The notes beneath the pieces are model-generated. The model was not told the origin of the DNA. It did not search any database and saw only the letters and a program-made list of their open reading frames with translations. Below, piece by piece: positions 36,863 through 46,805 of a stretch of 64,000 nt of DNA (positions are counted from its first letter, which is position 1; each line of letters begins with the position of its first letter). The stretch comes from Deltaproteobacteria bacterium (GTDB lineage: Bacteria; Desulfobacterota; Binatia; Binatales; Binataceae). Made by a program: the position numbers and the translations under genes. The DNA is taken from contig PLDK01000035.1 of NCBI GenBank assembly GCA_003135135.1, positions 1 through 64,000 on the forward strand, in the 5' to 3' direction.

Positions 36863-38143
36863 TTGCGCTACGAATTCCTGATTGGCCTGCGATATTTGCG
36901 CGCGCGGCGGCGCGAACGGTTCGTCTCGCTTATCGCGATCATCTCGCTGGCCGGGATAGCCTTTGGGACGTTCGCGTTGTCGCTGGCGCTATCGGTGATG
37001 AGCGGATTCGAGAACAATCTGCGCGGCCTGTTGCTCACGTTTACGCCGCAGATAACCATCGAGCGCAGCGACCGCGGGGTGTGGAATCCCGCCGAGCTCG
37101 AGAATCGGATCGCCGCGCTGCCGGGAGTGGCGGCGTCGGCGCCGTTCGTCACCTCGCAGGTGATGGCGGTCTCGAGCACGGACTCGGGCGGCGCGGGCCT
37201 CGTGTCTGGCGGAATTATCCGCGGGGTCCAGCCGCACAACAATGCGGTGCTCAAGGAACTAAGCGACACGCTGGAGAACGGGACGCTCGCGGACCTCGAG
37301 ACGACGCATCCGGTGACGATCGTGGACAAAGGCGTCAAGCGCCAGGTCGAACTGCCCGGCGCGATCATCGGCAAATCGCTGGCGTTCGAGCTTGGGGTAA
37401 GGCCGGGCGACCCGGTAATCCTGATTTCGCCGGCGAGTCTGGGAACCGGAATCGGGCCTCCGCGCCTCAAGCGATTCGTGGTGACCGGGTTCTTTCACTC
37501 GGGCATGTACGAGTTCGATTCCACGCTGATCTTCGTCGCATTGAAGGACGGACGCGCGTTGCTGGCCGACGATGCGTCGCTCGAAAGCGGGCTCGAGTTG
37601 CGGCTGGTAAACATGTTCGACGCGCCGGCGATTCGCGGCCGGATCGCGGCGATGGCGGGGCGTGACTTCGAAGTCTCCGATTGGACCACGGCCAACGCGC
37701 CGCTGTTCTCCGCGCTCAAGCTGGAGAAGTTCACCTATTTCATGGTGCTGCTGCTGATCGTGCTGGTGGCGGCCTTCAACATTATTGCGACGCAGGTGAT
37801 GGTGGTGATGGAGCGGCGCAAGGAGATTGCGATCCTGCGCACGATGGGTGCGCGCGCGGCGTCGATTGCGGCAATCTTTCTGTGCCAGGGCGCGGCGCTG
37901 GGCGTGGTCGGCACGATCTTGGGCGATGGCGCCGGGTTCGTGACGGCGTACCTGGTAGGCAGGTATCATTTGATTCATCTGCCGGCCGACATGTTCATGG
38001 TGAACGCGGTGCCGGTGGAGCTGAATCCATGGAACTTCATCGCGGTTGCGGCGGCGACGATCGTGCTATGCCTGCTGGCGTCGATCTACCCGGCATTGCA
38101 GGCGGCGAGGCTCTCGCCGGTCGAGGTGATTCGCTATGAGTGA
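36863..38143 (+). CDS. lolC: Lipoprotein-releasing ABC transporter permease LolC/LolE
   Basis: YEFLIGLRYLRARRRERFVSLIAIISLAGIAFGTFALSLALSVMSGFENNLR; VVMERRKEIAILRTMGARAASI; TTG start. Confidence 0.95.
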   Translation: MRYEFLIGLRYLRARRRERFVSLIAIISLAGIAFGTFALSLALSVMSGFENNLRGLLLTFTPQITIERSDRGVWNPAELENRIAALPGVAASAPFVTSQVMAVSSTDSGGAGLVSGGIIRGVQPHNNAVLKELSDTLENGTLADLETTHPVTIVDKGVKRQVELPGAIIGKSLAFELGVRPGDPVILISPASLGTGIGPPRLKRFVVTGFFHSGMYEFDSTLIFVALKDGRALLADDASLESGLELRLVNMFDAPAIRGRIAAMAGRDFEVSDWTTANAPLFSALKLEKFTYFMVLLLIVLVAAFNIIATQVMVVMERRKEIAILRTMGARAASIAAIFLCQGAALGVVGTILGDGAGFVTAYLVGRYHLIHLPADMFMVNAVPVELNPWNFIAVAAATIVLCLLASIYPALQAARLSPVEVIRYE

Positions 38144-38891
38144 GGGGCGAGGCGCGGCGGGATCGAAAGCAAAACCCAACAATCCCAACGGGCGTCTGAT
38201 CGAGGTGCGCGGCCTCGACAAGACATTCTATGACGCCGATCGTGAGATTCGTGTGCTGCACGGTCTCGATCTGACCGTCCAGGCCGGCGACGAGATCGCC
38301 ATCGTCGGTCAATCGGGAACCGGCAAATCCACCCTGCTCCATATCATGGGGAGCCTCGAAGAGCCGACCGCGGGCAAGATTTATTTCGAGGGCGAGGATT
38401 TGTTCGCGCTCGATCAGAAATCGCTGGCGGAGTTCCGCAACCTGAAACTCGGCTTCGTTTTCCAGTTCCATTACCTGCTGGCTGACTTCACGGCGCTGGA
38501 AAACGTGATGATGCCGGCGTTGATCAGCCGCATCAACGACGCCGAAGCGAGCCGGCGGGCGGCCGAGATGCTGGAGATCGTCGGGCTGGGCAACAAGCTC
38601 CGCCGCCGGCCGGCGGAACTCTCCGGCGGCGAACAGCAGCGCGTCGCGGTGGCGCGCGCGGTGGTCCTGCGGCCCAAGCTGCTGCTCGCCGACGAGCCGA
38701 CCGGCAATCTCGATCCGCATACCGCCGAAGAAGTCCACGAGCTGTTTCACAAGCTCAATCGCGAGCTCGGGATCACGCTGGTGATCGCAACCCATAACGA
38801 GCAGTTGACGCGCAGCGTCGGACGCGCGCTGCGGCTGTATGAAGGAAAGCTGGTGGACGAGCGCCCGCCGGGGCCATCCCCTGCCCCCTGA
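38136..38891 (+). CDS. lolD: Lipoprotein-releasing ABC transporter ATPase LolD
   Basis: IAIVGQSGTGKSTLLHIMGSLEEPTAGKI; LSGGEQQRVAVARAV; LLADEPTGNLD; follows lolC. Confidence 0.95.
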   Translation: MSEGRGAAGSKAKPNNPNGRLIEVRGLDKTFYDADREIRVLHGLDLTVQAGDEIAIVGQSGTGKSTLLHIMGSLEEPTAGKIYFEGEDLFALDQKSLAEFRNLKLGFVFQFHYLLADFTALENVMMPALISRINDAEASRRAAEMLEIVGLGNKLRRRPAELSGGEQQRVAVARAVVLRPKLLLADEPTGNLDPHTAEEVHELFHKLNRELGITLVIATHNEQLTRSVGRALRLYEGKLVDERPPGPSPAP

Positions 38892-38924
38892 GACTCGAAG
38901 GGCCCTGTAAGGGCCCTATCCAGT

Positions 38925-39278
38925 TTAATACGGGGCGCTGTGTGGTGATGCGACCGCTTTGTCCACCTCGCTCAGCGGGAAGTCCTCGCCCTTGTTGAGC
39001 TTGTCCATCAGGTGTTTGATTTCATCAATCTTGTTGTCGTAGGTGGCCTGCGTCAGCGGTTCCTGCGACCATCCCTGGCGCGCGATCTTGTCGTGCTGCT
39101 TGGCATCCTGAAGCTTTTTCATTAGTGCCGCTTTGTCAGCCGGCGACAGGCTCGATGCCATCGGCGCGCTCGCCGCCATACCCGGTGCCGGCTGCGCAAA
39201 CGATACCCCATGCTGCACGGGAGCACTCATCCCGGCCAACGCTATCAATGCTACAATCGCGGTCTTCCGCATGCCCAT
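38925..39278 (-). CDS. Hypothetical secreted protein
   Basis: 117 aa with signal peptide MGMRKTAIVALIALAGMSAPVQHGVSFA; no recognised domain. Confidence 0.6.
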   Translation of the reverse strand: MGMRKTAIVALIALAGMSAPVQHGVSFAQPAPGMAASAPMASSLSPADKAALMKKLQDAKQHDKIARQGWSQEPLTQATYDNKIDEIKHLMDKLNKGEDFPLSEVDKAVASPHSAPY

Positions 39279-39434
39279 GATTTTTCCTTCCTCCCGATGG
39301 TCGCGTCCGAATATTGGCCGCACCAGTTGGTCAGTCGTGCCAAATCAAGGTTACCGAGGCATTAACGGCTGGTTGACGCCAAGTGAAATTGTCAAATCGT
39401 GATCGCGCCGCGCGATTGTTCCCCGCGCCACGGG

Positions 39435-40421
39435 CTACTTGCCCAGCGTGATCAGCATGGGGACGTTGAGCAATGTCTTGCTGCCGTCGATTTTTACAAT
39501 TGGCGCCGTGTCGTTGTCACCGGGGACCGGCGGCGCGAACTTGCAGACGCTGCTCAAGCCGGAACCGGAATTCGAGACGTAAACGTAGCCGTGCGAATCG
39601 ACCGCGACGCCCTGCGGTTTATCGAGTTCGGTATTGCTTCCGGCGATCGTCGCGATCGGTGGGGTATCGGCCAGCGGCCCGGCCGCCAGCGGCGCGTATT
39701 CCGTAACGCTGTCATTGCCGGAGTTGGCAACGTAGATGTTGCCGTTGCGGTCCAGCGCGATTCCCACCGGGGAGTTCAGGACGGTTGAGCCGCCGCCGAT
39801 CGACGCGTTCGGCTCAACGTTATTGCTGCCGGCCGCAGGCGACGCGAATTCCTCCACCGTCTGGCTGAAATTATTCACCACGAAAATGTTGTTGCTTGAA
39901 TCGACCACGATTCCTTCGGGAACACTGAGCCCGGTATCGGCTCCGCCGATAGTGGCAGTCGGCGCCGGATCGTTGTTGCCCGGCGCGAGCGGTGCGAACT
40001 CCTCGACCGAGTTCACGTAGGGATCGCTGTTGGTGACATAGACGTTATCTTTTGAATCGAGCGCAATTCCGAAGGGGTACACCATCGCCGTCGTCGTGCC
40101 GGTAATCTCCGCGCTGGGGGTCGCGTCGCCTTTTTTACTGGGAGAATACTTGGTGACGACGCCGGGCCACACGTCGCCCACAACGAACACGTTACCGTGC
40201 TTATCGACCGCGACGCCCTGGGGATTCGATAACTCCGTCTTCGCGCCTAAAATTTGCCGCTTGGGCTCGATGTCGGCCTTCTTGCCGGGATTATAGATCG
40301 TTACCGAATAGTTGCCGGTGTTTACGACATACAGTGTGTCGCCGGCTAGGGCACGGCTTGCGCCCGCAAGCATCACCAATGCGGGTACGATTGTCAGCAG
40401 AGCACGGACCGTAAATCTCAT
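39435..40421 (-). CDS. Secreted NHL/SMP-30-like beta-propeller repeat protein
   Basis: Signal peptide MRFTVRALLTIVPALVMLAGASRALA; repeats of PxGIAVDxxGNIYVxN type (PQGVAVDKHGNVFVVGD, PVGIALDRNGNIYVANSGNDSVTEYAP, PQGVAVDSHGYVYVSNSG). Confidence 0.85.
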   Translation of the reverse strand: MRFTVRALLTIVPALVMLAGASRALAGDTLYVVNTGNYSVTIYNPGKKADIEPKRQILGAKTELSNPQGVAVDKHGNVFVVGDVWPGVVTKYSPSKKGDATPSAEITGTTTAMVYPFGIALDSKDNVYVTNSDPYVNSVEEFAPLAPGNNDPAPTATIGGADTGLSVPEGIVVDSSNNIFVVNNFSQTVEEFASPAAGSNNVEPNASIGGGSTVLNSPVGIALDRNGNIYVANSGNDSVTEYAPLAAGPLADTPPIATIAGSNTELDKPQGVAVDSHGYVYVSNSGSGLSSVCKFAPPVPGDNDTAPIVKIDGSKTLLNVPMLITLGK

Positions 40422-40563
40422 CGGAAAAATCCCACTCCCATGATCCGCGAGCTGATCGAATCGGGCGCTCATCTACCACACGATGGCAAGATTCCGTAAT
40501 CCCACCCGCCGCCGCGTAGTCGCGAAAAGATGCGTTGCGCAGATTTTCGCGTCTTCTCAATAC

Positions 40564-40626
40564 CGGGTGCAGGGGTCACCCCTGCCCAGGGAAGCGCGAA
40601 ACCCACGGCGGGTTTCGCATACAATT
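40564..40626. repeat. Composite intergenic repeat, copy D (two palindromic modules)
   Basis: GCAGGGGTCACCCCTGC (40569-40585) and GCGAAACCC-ACGGC-GGGTTTCGC (40596-40618) followed by ATACAATT, same modules as copy C. Confidence 0.75.
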
Positions 40627-40671
40627 AAGTTCCTCTTGACTTAGCTCGGCTTCAACGCGCGTGACCCCTGC

Positions 40672-41583
40672 TCACCGCTGCCCCCTGCCTTTTCCGCCGG
40701 GTGCCGCAACCATCATCTTGATAAGCTCTTCCGTGATTCTCGGCTCCAGTCCCTCGGTGTGGCCCTTATCCAGGCGCACGACGTCGGCGATCAGGCGTCC
40801 GCCTCGGGCTTTGGGATAGAGATATACTTCGGTCCTGCCCGGCCGAGGCGACAGACCCCAGGCCCGGTTCGATTTCCCTTCGCGGATGGTGTCATAGATT
40901 TGGCCGGGCTCGTCATCGACCACATCGGCCAGCCTTACCCGCGTGCCGGCCCCGTATTTGTCGGCCCATGGCGAAGTCGATGGCAGCGCGACCATCTCAT
41001 GCTCGCCCGTCGCGAAGATGAAGGAGATGTCGCAGTCGGGCGCCGTGGCGCGGCCTGGCCGGGGTGCGTCGCCTCCCTGGGACGGCATCGGGGGCATCGG
41101 CGCACCCATGACGGGGACGAAGAAGGACGCCGGGAGCTCGATCGGCCCGATCCGCCCGCCAGAGAGGCTGAGCCAGCCGTCGACTCGGTCCTTGAAGAAG
41201 TCGTCACCGAGGATGCGGTTCGCCGTCATGCCGCCCTGGGAATGGCCAACGAGCCAGAACGAGGCGATATTGTCCTTCCCATACCTGTCGAACACATAGT
41301 CCACGATATTGCGCAGATGGGCGTCATCCGCCTTTCCCACCCAGTGCCGAAACGGTTCCTTGGTGGCCGCCGACGGCGTGGCTATTACCAGCCGATACTT
41401 CTCTTTGTATTGGTAGGCCGGAAAGTAGGCGCGCTGCCATGCGCCGATCGAACCACCCCCGTGCAGGCTTAAGAGGAACACCACCTTGTCGCCGGGCTTA
41501 AGGTCGTCCGGATCGTCCAGATAGAACTTGCGACCGGTCTTTTCGTCCACCGCGCTGATACTGCCCACGCTCGTTTCCTCCAA
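40672..41583 (-). CDS. Alpha/beta hydrolase (esterase-like)
   Basis: VVFLLSLHGGGSIGAWQRAYFP, FWLVGHSQGGMTANRIL (GHSQG nucleophile elbow), C-term LDKGHTEGLEPRIT. Confidence 0.75.
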   Translation of the reverse strand: MEETSVGSISAVDEKTGRKFYLDDPDDLKPGDKVVFLLSLHGGGSIGAWQRAYFPAYQYKEKYRLVIATPSAATKEPFRHWVGKADDAHLRNIVDYVFDRYGKDNIASFWLVGHSQGGMTANRILGDDFFKDRVDGWLSLSGGRIGPIELPASFFVPVMGAPMPPMPSQGGDAPRPGRATAPDCDISFIFATGEHEMVALPSTSPWADKYGAGTRVRLADVVDDEPGQIYDTIREGKSNRAWGLSPRPGRTEVYLYPKARGGRLIADVVRLDKGHTEGLEPRITEELIKMMVAAPGGKGRGQR

Positions 41584-41749
41584 CCCGCCGGCTTAAGCCG
41601 TGATGTCCGGTTAACTCTCCGGCTTCACCTCGCCTTCTAGTCTCAAGCAGCCTCCCCGGCAAGGTCTTATCCCGGCCTTGCCCCACGATCGGCCTCCTTG
41701 TATCTGTGAAAGCAGAGACGAGGTAACCACCCCCTTCCCACTTCTAAAA

Positions 41750-41876
41750 GGGTCCTTCGAGTACTCAGGATAAACTCCGCCCGCATCCCGCGGCCGGGGC
41801 CGCGCGCGACAACGGAGCGCGGCCTTAACGGTGGGTGCAGGGCTCAGCCCTGCCACGGTGGGTTTCACATTCATTT
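41750..41876. repeat. Composite intergenic repeat, copy E (four modules)
   Basis: GGTCCTTCGAGTACTCAGGATAA, GCCCGCATCCCGCGGC (16-bp identity to copy C), GCAGGGCTCAGCCCTGC, CACGGTGGGTTTCACATTCATTT. Confidence 0.7.
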
Positions 41877-42040
41877 GGCGCTGGGCGTTTGCCGCCGGCG
41901 CCTTCCACCTGAGATTCGAGCCAGTCAGGCGGCGCGGATGATGAGGAGGAAGCGCAAGCGCTTCATGCTGACGACTCGGTAGCTATAAGTTCGCTTGCGC
42001 GAGCGCGGTTTGGGAGTAGCCGGAGTGCAACGCTGGGTAG

Positions 42041-42637
42041 TTATTTCCCGCCGTGCTGGATGTATTGTCCGACGGTCCACAGCGTCCTCATGAAGGTGTT
42101 GATGCCGGCGCCCTTGCGCATGAACTCGGGCGCCTTTACCCCCAACGCCTTGCTCGGGTCGGCCGACACGCTCACGTAGCGAATTTCCGTCGATTTCCCA
42201 TCCTTTGACGGGCTCAAAACGTAATCCGCGTGGAACTTGACCGGCGCGTTGGCGGTGCTCTCGGCCGTGATGGTCTGCTTGCCCGGGTCGAACGTGAATT
42301 TTACCACGAGCGGTTTCGTGCCCGGGTTGATACCCGTCGCTCCATGGTACTCGACCACTTTGCCCGTGGCGCTATTCGACAGTACCTTGACGCTCGTGAT
42401 CTCCGCAGCGTACTTGCTGAGCTTCTCGGGATTAGTCAGTGCCTCGTAGACTTTCGCTTCAGGTGCGTTCAGGCTCGCGGCCAATTCGAGGCGCATGTTG
42501 CCGTCCTTGTCCATCGAGCTCTTCTCATTCTCGAAGTTCGGTTGGATGTCATCCGCGTACGCTCGAGTTCCCAAAAACGTCAAGAGTGTCAGACCAAGCA
42601 TCAAAATCGTCAACGAACGCGCGAACCTCGAAGACAT
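42041..42637 (-). CDS. Secreted SRPBCC/polyketide cyclase-like protein
   Basis: 198 aa, signal peptide MSSRFARSLTILMLGLTLLTFLGTRAYA; LNAPEAKVYEALTNPEKLSKYAAEITSVKVL START-like motif. Confidence 0.6.
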   Translation of the reverse strand: MSSRFARSLTILMLGLTLLTFLGTRAYADDIQPNFENEKSSMDKDGNMRLELAASLNAPEAKVYEALTNPEKLSKYAAEITSVKVLSNSATGKVVEYHGATGINPGTKPLVVKFTFDPGKQTITAESTANAPVKFHADYVLSPSKDGKSTEIRYVSVSADPSKALGVKAPEFMRKGAGINTFMRTLWTVGQYIQHGGK

Positions 42638-42856
42638 TATGGTTCCCCTTCCGAGAAGATCTGTTCGGTTATCGGCGGCGTGAATTCTGAAGCACGGCCG
42701 CCCGCCGGTCAAGGGATCGCTGCCAGGATCTCATTCGCCGCGCCGTGGCCGCGATCGCCCTGTCCCTGAGGTTTTAGCCCGGTCCTGGCCCACCGTGTTT
42801 CGCCGCCGCCGCCCGAGAAAAGTTCAACGCAAGCACGAGCGGTCTCGCTCACGACA

Positions 42857-43984
42857 TTAGCCTTCGGTTAGGCGGGCATGATGCCAGGTCTGGACCGCCT
42901 CGGAGAGCGCCATCAGGCACACGCCGGTCGCGAACGGCGCAGTCCCGACTTCGATCGAATTGTAAAAGGCAAAATCCCCCGGCGGCGTTTGCTGCGATAC
43001 GCCCGTGAACGTGCCGTGCGAGTCGACGTTCGCGCAAATCGCGCCTAGCGCGCGCGAGTATGCCTCGCGCGCGCGCGCCTCGTCGAGACCGCGCAGCCGG
43101 GCCCGAATCGCGCGGCCGAGCGCGAGCGCGAATCCGGCCGCCGCCGACGCCTCGAGGTACGAATCGTCGCGATCGATCACGGTGTGCCACAAGCCGGACT
43201 CGTCCTGCAGCGACGCGACTTTGTTGAGCTGGAGCGCCAGCGCCTCGCGTATCTTGTCAACCTTTGCAGCAAGCGGTTGAAGCACGCCGGCCGCCTCGAT
43301 TTCGGCGATCACTTGCGGCGCCGCGATCGAAAACCAGCTGTTGCCGCGCGCCCACAGACACGGCGAATGCGAGTTGCGGTCAACGTAGGCGACGTGCCAG
43401 AAAAGTCCGCTGCCGGAGTCGGCCAGATGATCGCGATGAACGATCATCTGATCGGCTGCGCGCTCGATCATCGCGGCGTCGCCGGAGATTCGGCCGAGCA
43501 ATGCGATCGCGGGCGCGGTGAAGTAGCAGACGTCGATCCACACTTCGAGGGCCGGCGGATGCGGGACGAAAGCGCCGTCGGGAGTGCGCACGGCGGTATT
43601 TTCCATGAAGCCGACGATCGCGCGCGCGTAATCCAGGTAGCGCGGATCGCGGGTCTCCAGGTGCAGGTCGAGCGCCGGGAGCGCTTCGGCCGCCCAGAAC
43701 CAGAACCATCCGCTGGTGCGCGGACCGGTTGCGAGCTTTGGCGCGAACCATCGCGCGGCCGCCTCGATCGGGGCGTCGGTCTTGAGCGCGAGCGCGGCGT
43801 AAACGAGGCCGTCGCACAGAATCGCGTCGCCCCAATGAGGCTGCTTGGCGAGCAGTTCGCGGCTGGCGCTGGCGGTCAGGCGCTCGAGCGCGCCGCGGAG
43901 TTCATCATATTTTACAAAAGCTTGGCGCAAGATAACGTCTCCACAGCGGGCGTCGCGGGAGATATACTTGCGCAGAGACTGCAC
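42857..43984 (-). CDS. Glycoside hydrolase family 88/105-like (unsaturated glycosyl hydrolase fold)
   Basis: HWGDAILCDGLVYAALAL, RNSHSPCLWARGNSWFSIAAPQVI, DESGLWHTVIDRDDSYLEASAAAGFALALGRAI (alpha/alpha barrel motifs); start uncertain. Confidence 0.75.
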   Translation of the reverse strand: MQSLRKYISRDARCGDVILRQAFVKYDELRGALERLTASASRELLAKQPHWGDAILCDGLVYAALALKTDAPIEAAARWFAPKLATGPRTSGWFWFWAAEALPALDLHLETRDPRYLDYARAIVGFMENTAVRTPDGAFVPHPPALEVWIDVCYFTAPAIALLGRISGDAAMIERAADQMIVHRDHLADSGSGLFWHVAYVDRNSHSPCLWARGNSWFSIAAPQVIAEIEAAGVLQPLAAKVDKIREALALQLNKVASLQDESGLWHTVIDRDDSYLEASAAAGFALALGRAIRARLRGLDEARAREAYSRALGAICANVDSHGTFTGVSQQTPPGDFAFYNSIEVGTAPFATGVCLMALSEAVQTWHHARLTEG

Positions 43985-43986
43985 CG

Positions 43987-44322
43987 ATGGCGATTATCAA
44001 GTCAAAGACTCCGAAGATCAAAGGGCTTCACGAAGTGGGGCGCTACGCCGTCGGCGTGCAATGGGTTGACGGTCACGACAGCATTTTTCCGCTGGATAAT
44101 TTGCGCCGCGGATGCCCGTGCGACGCGTGCAAGGGCAACGTGGACGGCGATGTGCCGCCCGCGAGCGTCCGCATGCGGCAGCTTGCGCGGCTGGGCGAAG
44201 CGGCGGTGTTTATCGGATGGGTCGACGGCCACGAGACCATCTACACGATGCCCCAGCTCAGGAATCTCTGCCGATGCGCATATTGCGTGGGCGAGCCCGA
44301 GCGTCCGATCACCGGCGATTGA
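43987..44322 (+). CDS. DUF971 (gamma-butyrobetaine hydroxylase-like N-terminal domain) protein
   Basis: VQWVDGHDSIFPLDNLRRGCPCDACKG; GHETIYTMPQLRNLCRCAYCVG. Confidence 0.9.
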   Translation: MAIIKSKTPKIKGLHEVGRYAVGVQWVDGHDSIFPLDNLRRGCPCDACKGNVDGDVPPASVRMRQLARLGEAAVFIGWVDGHETIYTMPQLRNLCRCAYCVGEPERPITGD

Positions 44323-44985
44323 CTAGGGCGTGGTGCTTGCCGGCGGCGGTTTTTGCGAATGCTTGACGATACTGCCGCGGCCGCTTGAGCCGCCGTTGAG
44401 CGCGTCGAGATTTACCTGCGCGACTTTCAGCTTGGGATTGAGCTTGAGGGCCTTCTCCCAGGCTTCTTCGGCTTCGCCGAAGCGCTGCAAATCGTTCAGC
44501 GCCATGCCCTTGGCGTTATAGAGCCGCGCGTTGGAAGGGTCCTTGATTATTCCGGCGTTGGCCGCGAGCAGTGCGTCCTCAGCGTCGCCGACGCGCAGGA
44601 ACACGTCGGCCAGCTCGATGAAGTTGCCGCCCGACGGATTCAGCTCGGTCGCCGTGCGGTACATCCGGATCGCGCTGTCGCCGTCGCGCAGCACACCATC
44701 GCAGAAGCCGAGGTCCACGTACGCTGAATCGTTTCGCGGATCGATGCGCAGCGCCTCATGCAGCTTGTCCATCGCCTCGCGGATTTTTTTGCTGTCGACG
44801 GGATCAGCCTGACCAGCCTGCATGACCAGCTTTTCCGCCTCGGCAACGACCGCGTCGGATGCGGCGCGATTCGCGCCGGCCGCGTAACTCGAAGCCGCGA
44901 TCGACAGGGCTCCCAATGCGGCCATCGCGGCGGCGAGCATCACCGCCAGATTCAATCGCGAGTTGCCGCGCAATCGATAAACCAT
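44323..44985 (-). CDS. TPR-repeat secreted/membrane protein
   Basis: Signal-like N-term; repeated TPR units (DSAYVDLGFCDGVLRDGDSAIRMYRTATELNP; GNFIELADVFLRVGDAEDALLAANAGI; ARLYNAKGMALNDLQRFGEAEEAWEKALKLNP). Confidence 0.85.
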   Translation of the reverse strand: MVYRLRGNSRLNLAVMLAAAMAALGALSIAASSYAAGANRAASDAVVAEAEKLVMQAGQADPVDSKKIREAMDKLHEALRIDPRNDSAYVDLGFCDGVLRDGDSAIRMYRTATELNPSGGNFIELADVFLRVGDAEDALLAANAGIIKDPSNARLYNAKGMALNDLQRFGEAEEAWEKALKLNPKLKVAQVNLDALNGGSSGRGSIVKHSQKPPPASTTP

Positions 44986-45080
44986 GTTCACGCCACCATT
45001 CACCCCAATACCCAATGATAATAGGCGCTGCGTACAGATTGGCAAGATTGAGCGCCCGTCCAGCCCGGCCAGGTGTTTAG

Positions 45081-46112
45081 TTGTTTCACGCGGGCTGCTT
45101 CGATAGCTATGGATTCGTGCCCCGCGATTCGTTCAATCGTCAGATAGATTACCTGCGGTTATCGGTAATCGACAGATGCAACCTGCGATGCGTTTACTGT
45201 ATGCCGCTGGAGGGTTTGCGCTTTCTTCCCAACGACGAGTTGCTGACTCCGGCGGAGTTCGAAACCGTCGCGCGCGCCGCGGTCGGCGTGGGCTTTCGAA
45301 AATTCCGGCTGACGGGAGGCGAGCCTACCTTGCGGCTCGATCTCGTGGAGATTGTCGAGCGGCTCGCACGCGTGCCCGGAGTGGACGGCCTGGCGCTGAC
45401 CACCAACGCTCTTCTGCTCACGGAGCTTGGGCCGGCGCTGAAACGCGCGGGACTGAATCGAATCAACGTGCATCTCGACAGCCTGGACCCCGCGACCGTC
45501 GAGCGGCAGATGCGATGGGGCAGCTTCGAGAAAATCTGGCGCGGGATAGTCGCGGCCGAAGCGGCGGGCCTGACGCCTATCAAGCTCAACTCGGTGGTGA
45601 CGGCCGGCTACAACGAATCCGACGTCGTCGAGCTGGCGCGGCTGACGCTCGAGCGCGACTGGCACGTGCGATTCATCGAGCTGATGCCGCTGGGCGGCGG
45701 CGAATGCGCGACGTTGTCGATGAAGCGCTACGTGTCCAACATCGAGACCCGGCGCAGAATCGAGGCGGCGCTCGGCGCGCTCACCGAAATCCCGTCGGAA
45801 AATCCGGCCGACGAATCGCGCAACTTCCGGCTGGCGGGCGCGCGCGGCGTGGTCGGCTTCATCAGTCCGGTCAGCGAGCCTTACTGCGGGACCTGCAACC
45901 GGATGCGGCTGACGGCGGACGGAAAATTCCACCTGTGCCTGCTCAATGACGACGAACTCGACGTGCGCCGCGCGCTGCGCTCGAATTCAGGCGACGTGAT
46001 CGCCGACGTGGCGCGAATCCTCAAGCGCGCGGTCGAGTTGAAGCCCACAGGGCATCACCTGCTCGAGGGGCGCTCGACGCAAGATCGTTCGATGTACCAG
46101 ATCGGCGGCTAA
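45081..46112 (+). CDS. moaA: GTP 3',8-cyclase MoaA
   Basis: Radical SAM LRLSVIDRCNLRCVYCMPLEGL; LTGGEPTLR; C-term FISPVSEPYCGTCNRMRLTADGKFHLCL; start may be GTG 45117. Confidence 0.96.
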   Translation: MFHAGCFDSYGFVPRDSFNRQIDYLRLSVIDRCNLRCVYCMPLEGLRFLPNDELLTPAEFETVARAAVGVGFRKFRLTGGEPTLRLDLVEIVERLARVPGVDGLALTTNALLLTELGPALKRAGLNRINVHLDSLDPATVERQMRWGSFEKIWRGIVAAEAAGLTPIKLNSVVTAGYNESDVVELARLTLERDWHVRFIELMPLGGGECATLSMKRYVSNIETRRRIEAALGALTEIPSENPADESRNFRLAGARGVVGFISPVSEPYCGTCNRMRLTADGKFHLCLLNDDELDVRRALRSNSGDVIADVARILKRAVELKPTGHHLLEGRSTQDRSMYQIGG

Positions 46113-46173
46113 GTCAGCCTTTCAGGGGACGCACTGAAGGGTGCAGCGCGTAAACTATTCGGACGCCTCAACT

Positions 46174-46668
46174 TCAATCGGGAATCAGTTGCTCGAAGAC
46201 TCGGCCCAAGATGGATTCGTCGAGAGGGAGTCCCTCCGATTCGGGTAGCGAAACCGTGTCGGGCGGATCCTTGAGATTGCTGATAGCGAATCGCCCAGGT
46301 TTATTCGAGGCGCGAAGCTTCCAATCGGAAAGCGTAGGGCCTCCGGTCCACAAAAGCGTTGCGAAAGCCTGGCCGCATTCGATTTTCACAGAATTGTTGT
46401 CCGGCGTCGTAGCTTTCACCGTGATAAGAAGCTGATCGTTTAGAAGAATCTTCAAATTTTCAAGTTCGTAGGGACCTTCGACCGGGCCCGTCAACGATAC
46501 GCGACGGCTGGGCTCGAGCGTGCAACGAACTCGCGCGCCAAACTCCCTCTCTGCATACGCTTTAATGCACTCGTTGAGTTGATGCACGGCTTCTTTGTAC
46601 GCAACAAATCTGTCCTTCGCTTCGTTACTCTTTTGTGTCCAAGCCTCCAACTTATCCTTTGCCGACAT
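46174..46668 (-). CDS. Hypothetical protein
   Basis: 164 aa from MSAKDKLEAWTQKSNEAKDRFVAYKEAV; no recognised family; coding by ORF and spacing only. Confidence 0.5.
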   Translation of the reverse strand: MSAKDKLEAWTQKSNEAKDRFVAYKEAVHQLNECIKAYAEREFGARVRCTLEPSRRVSLTGPVEGPYELENLKILLNDQLLITVKATTPDNNSVKIECGQAFATLLWTGGPTLSDWKLRASNKPGRFAISNLKDPPDTVSLPESEGLPLDESILGRVFEQLIPD

Positions 46669-46805
46669 GCTCACTCTCCTTGAGGGCACGCAACTAACGC
46701 GTTGCCCAGTCAATAGTACTCGACTTGACGATCGCTGGCCACGCGGTCAAGAGGAAGTCATCGCGCGCGCCGTGCGCCGTCCGCGACCGTGGCTGATACG
46801 CTCCG

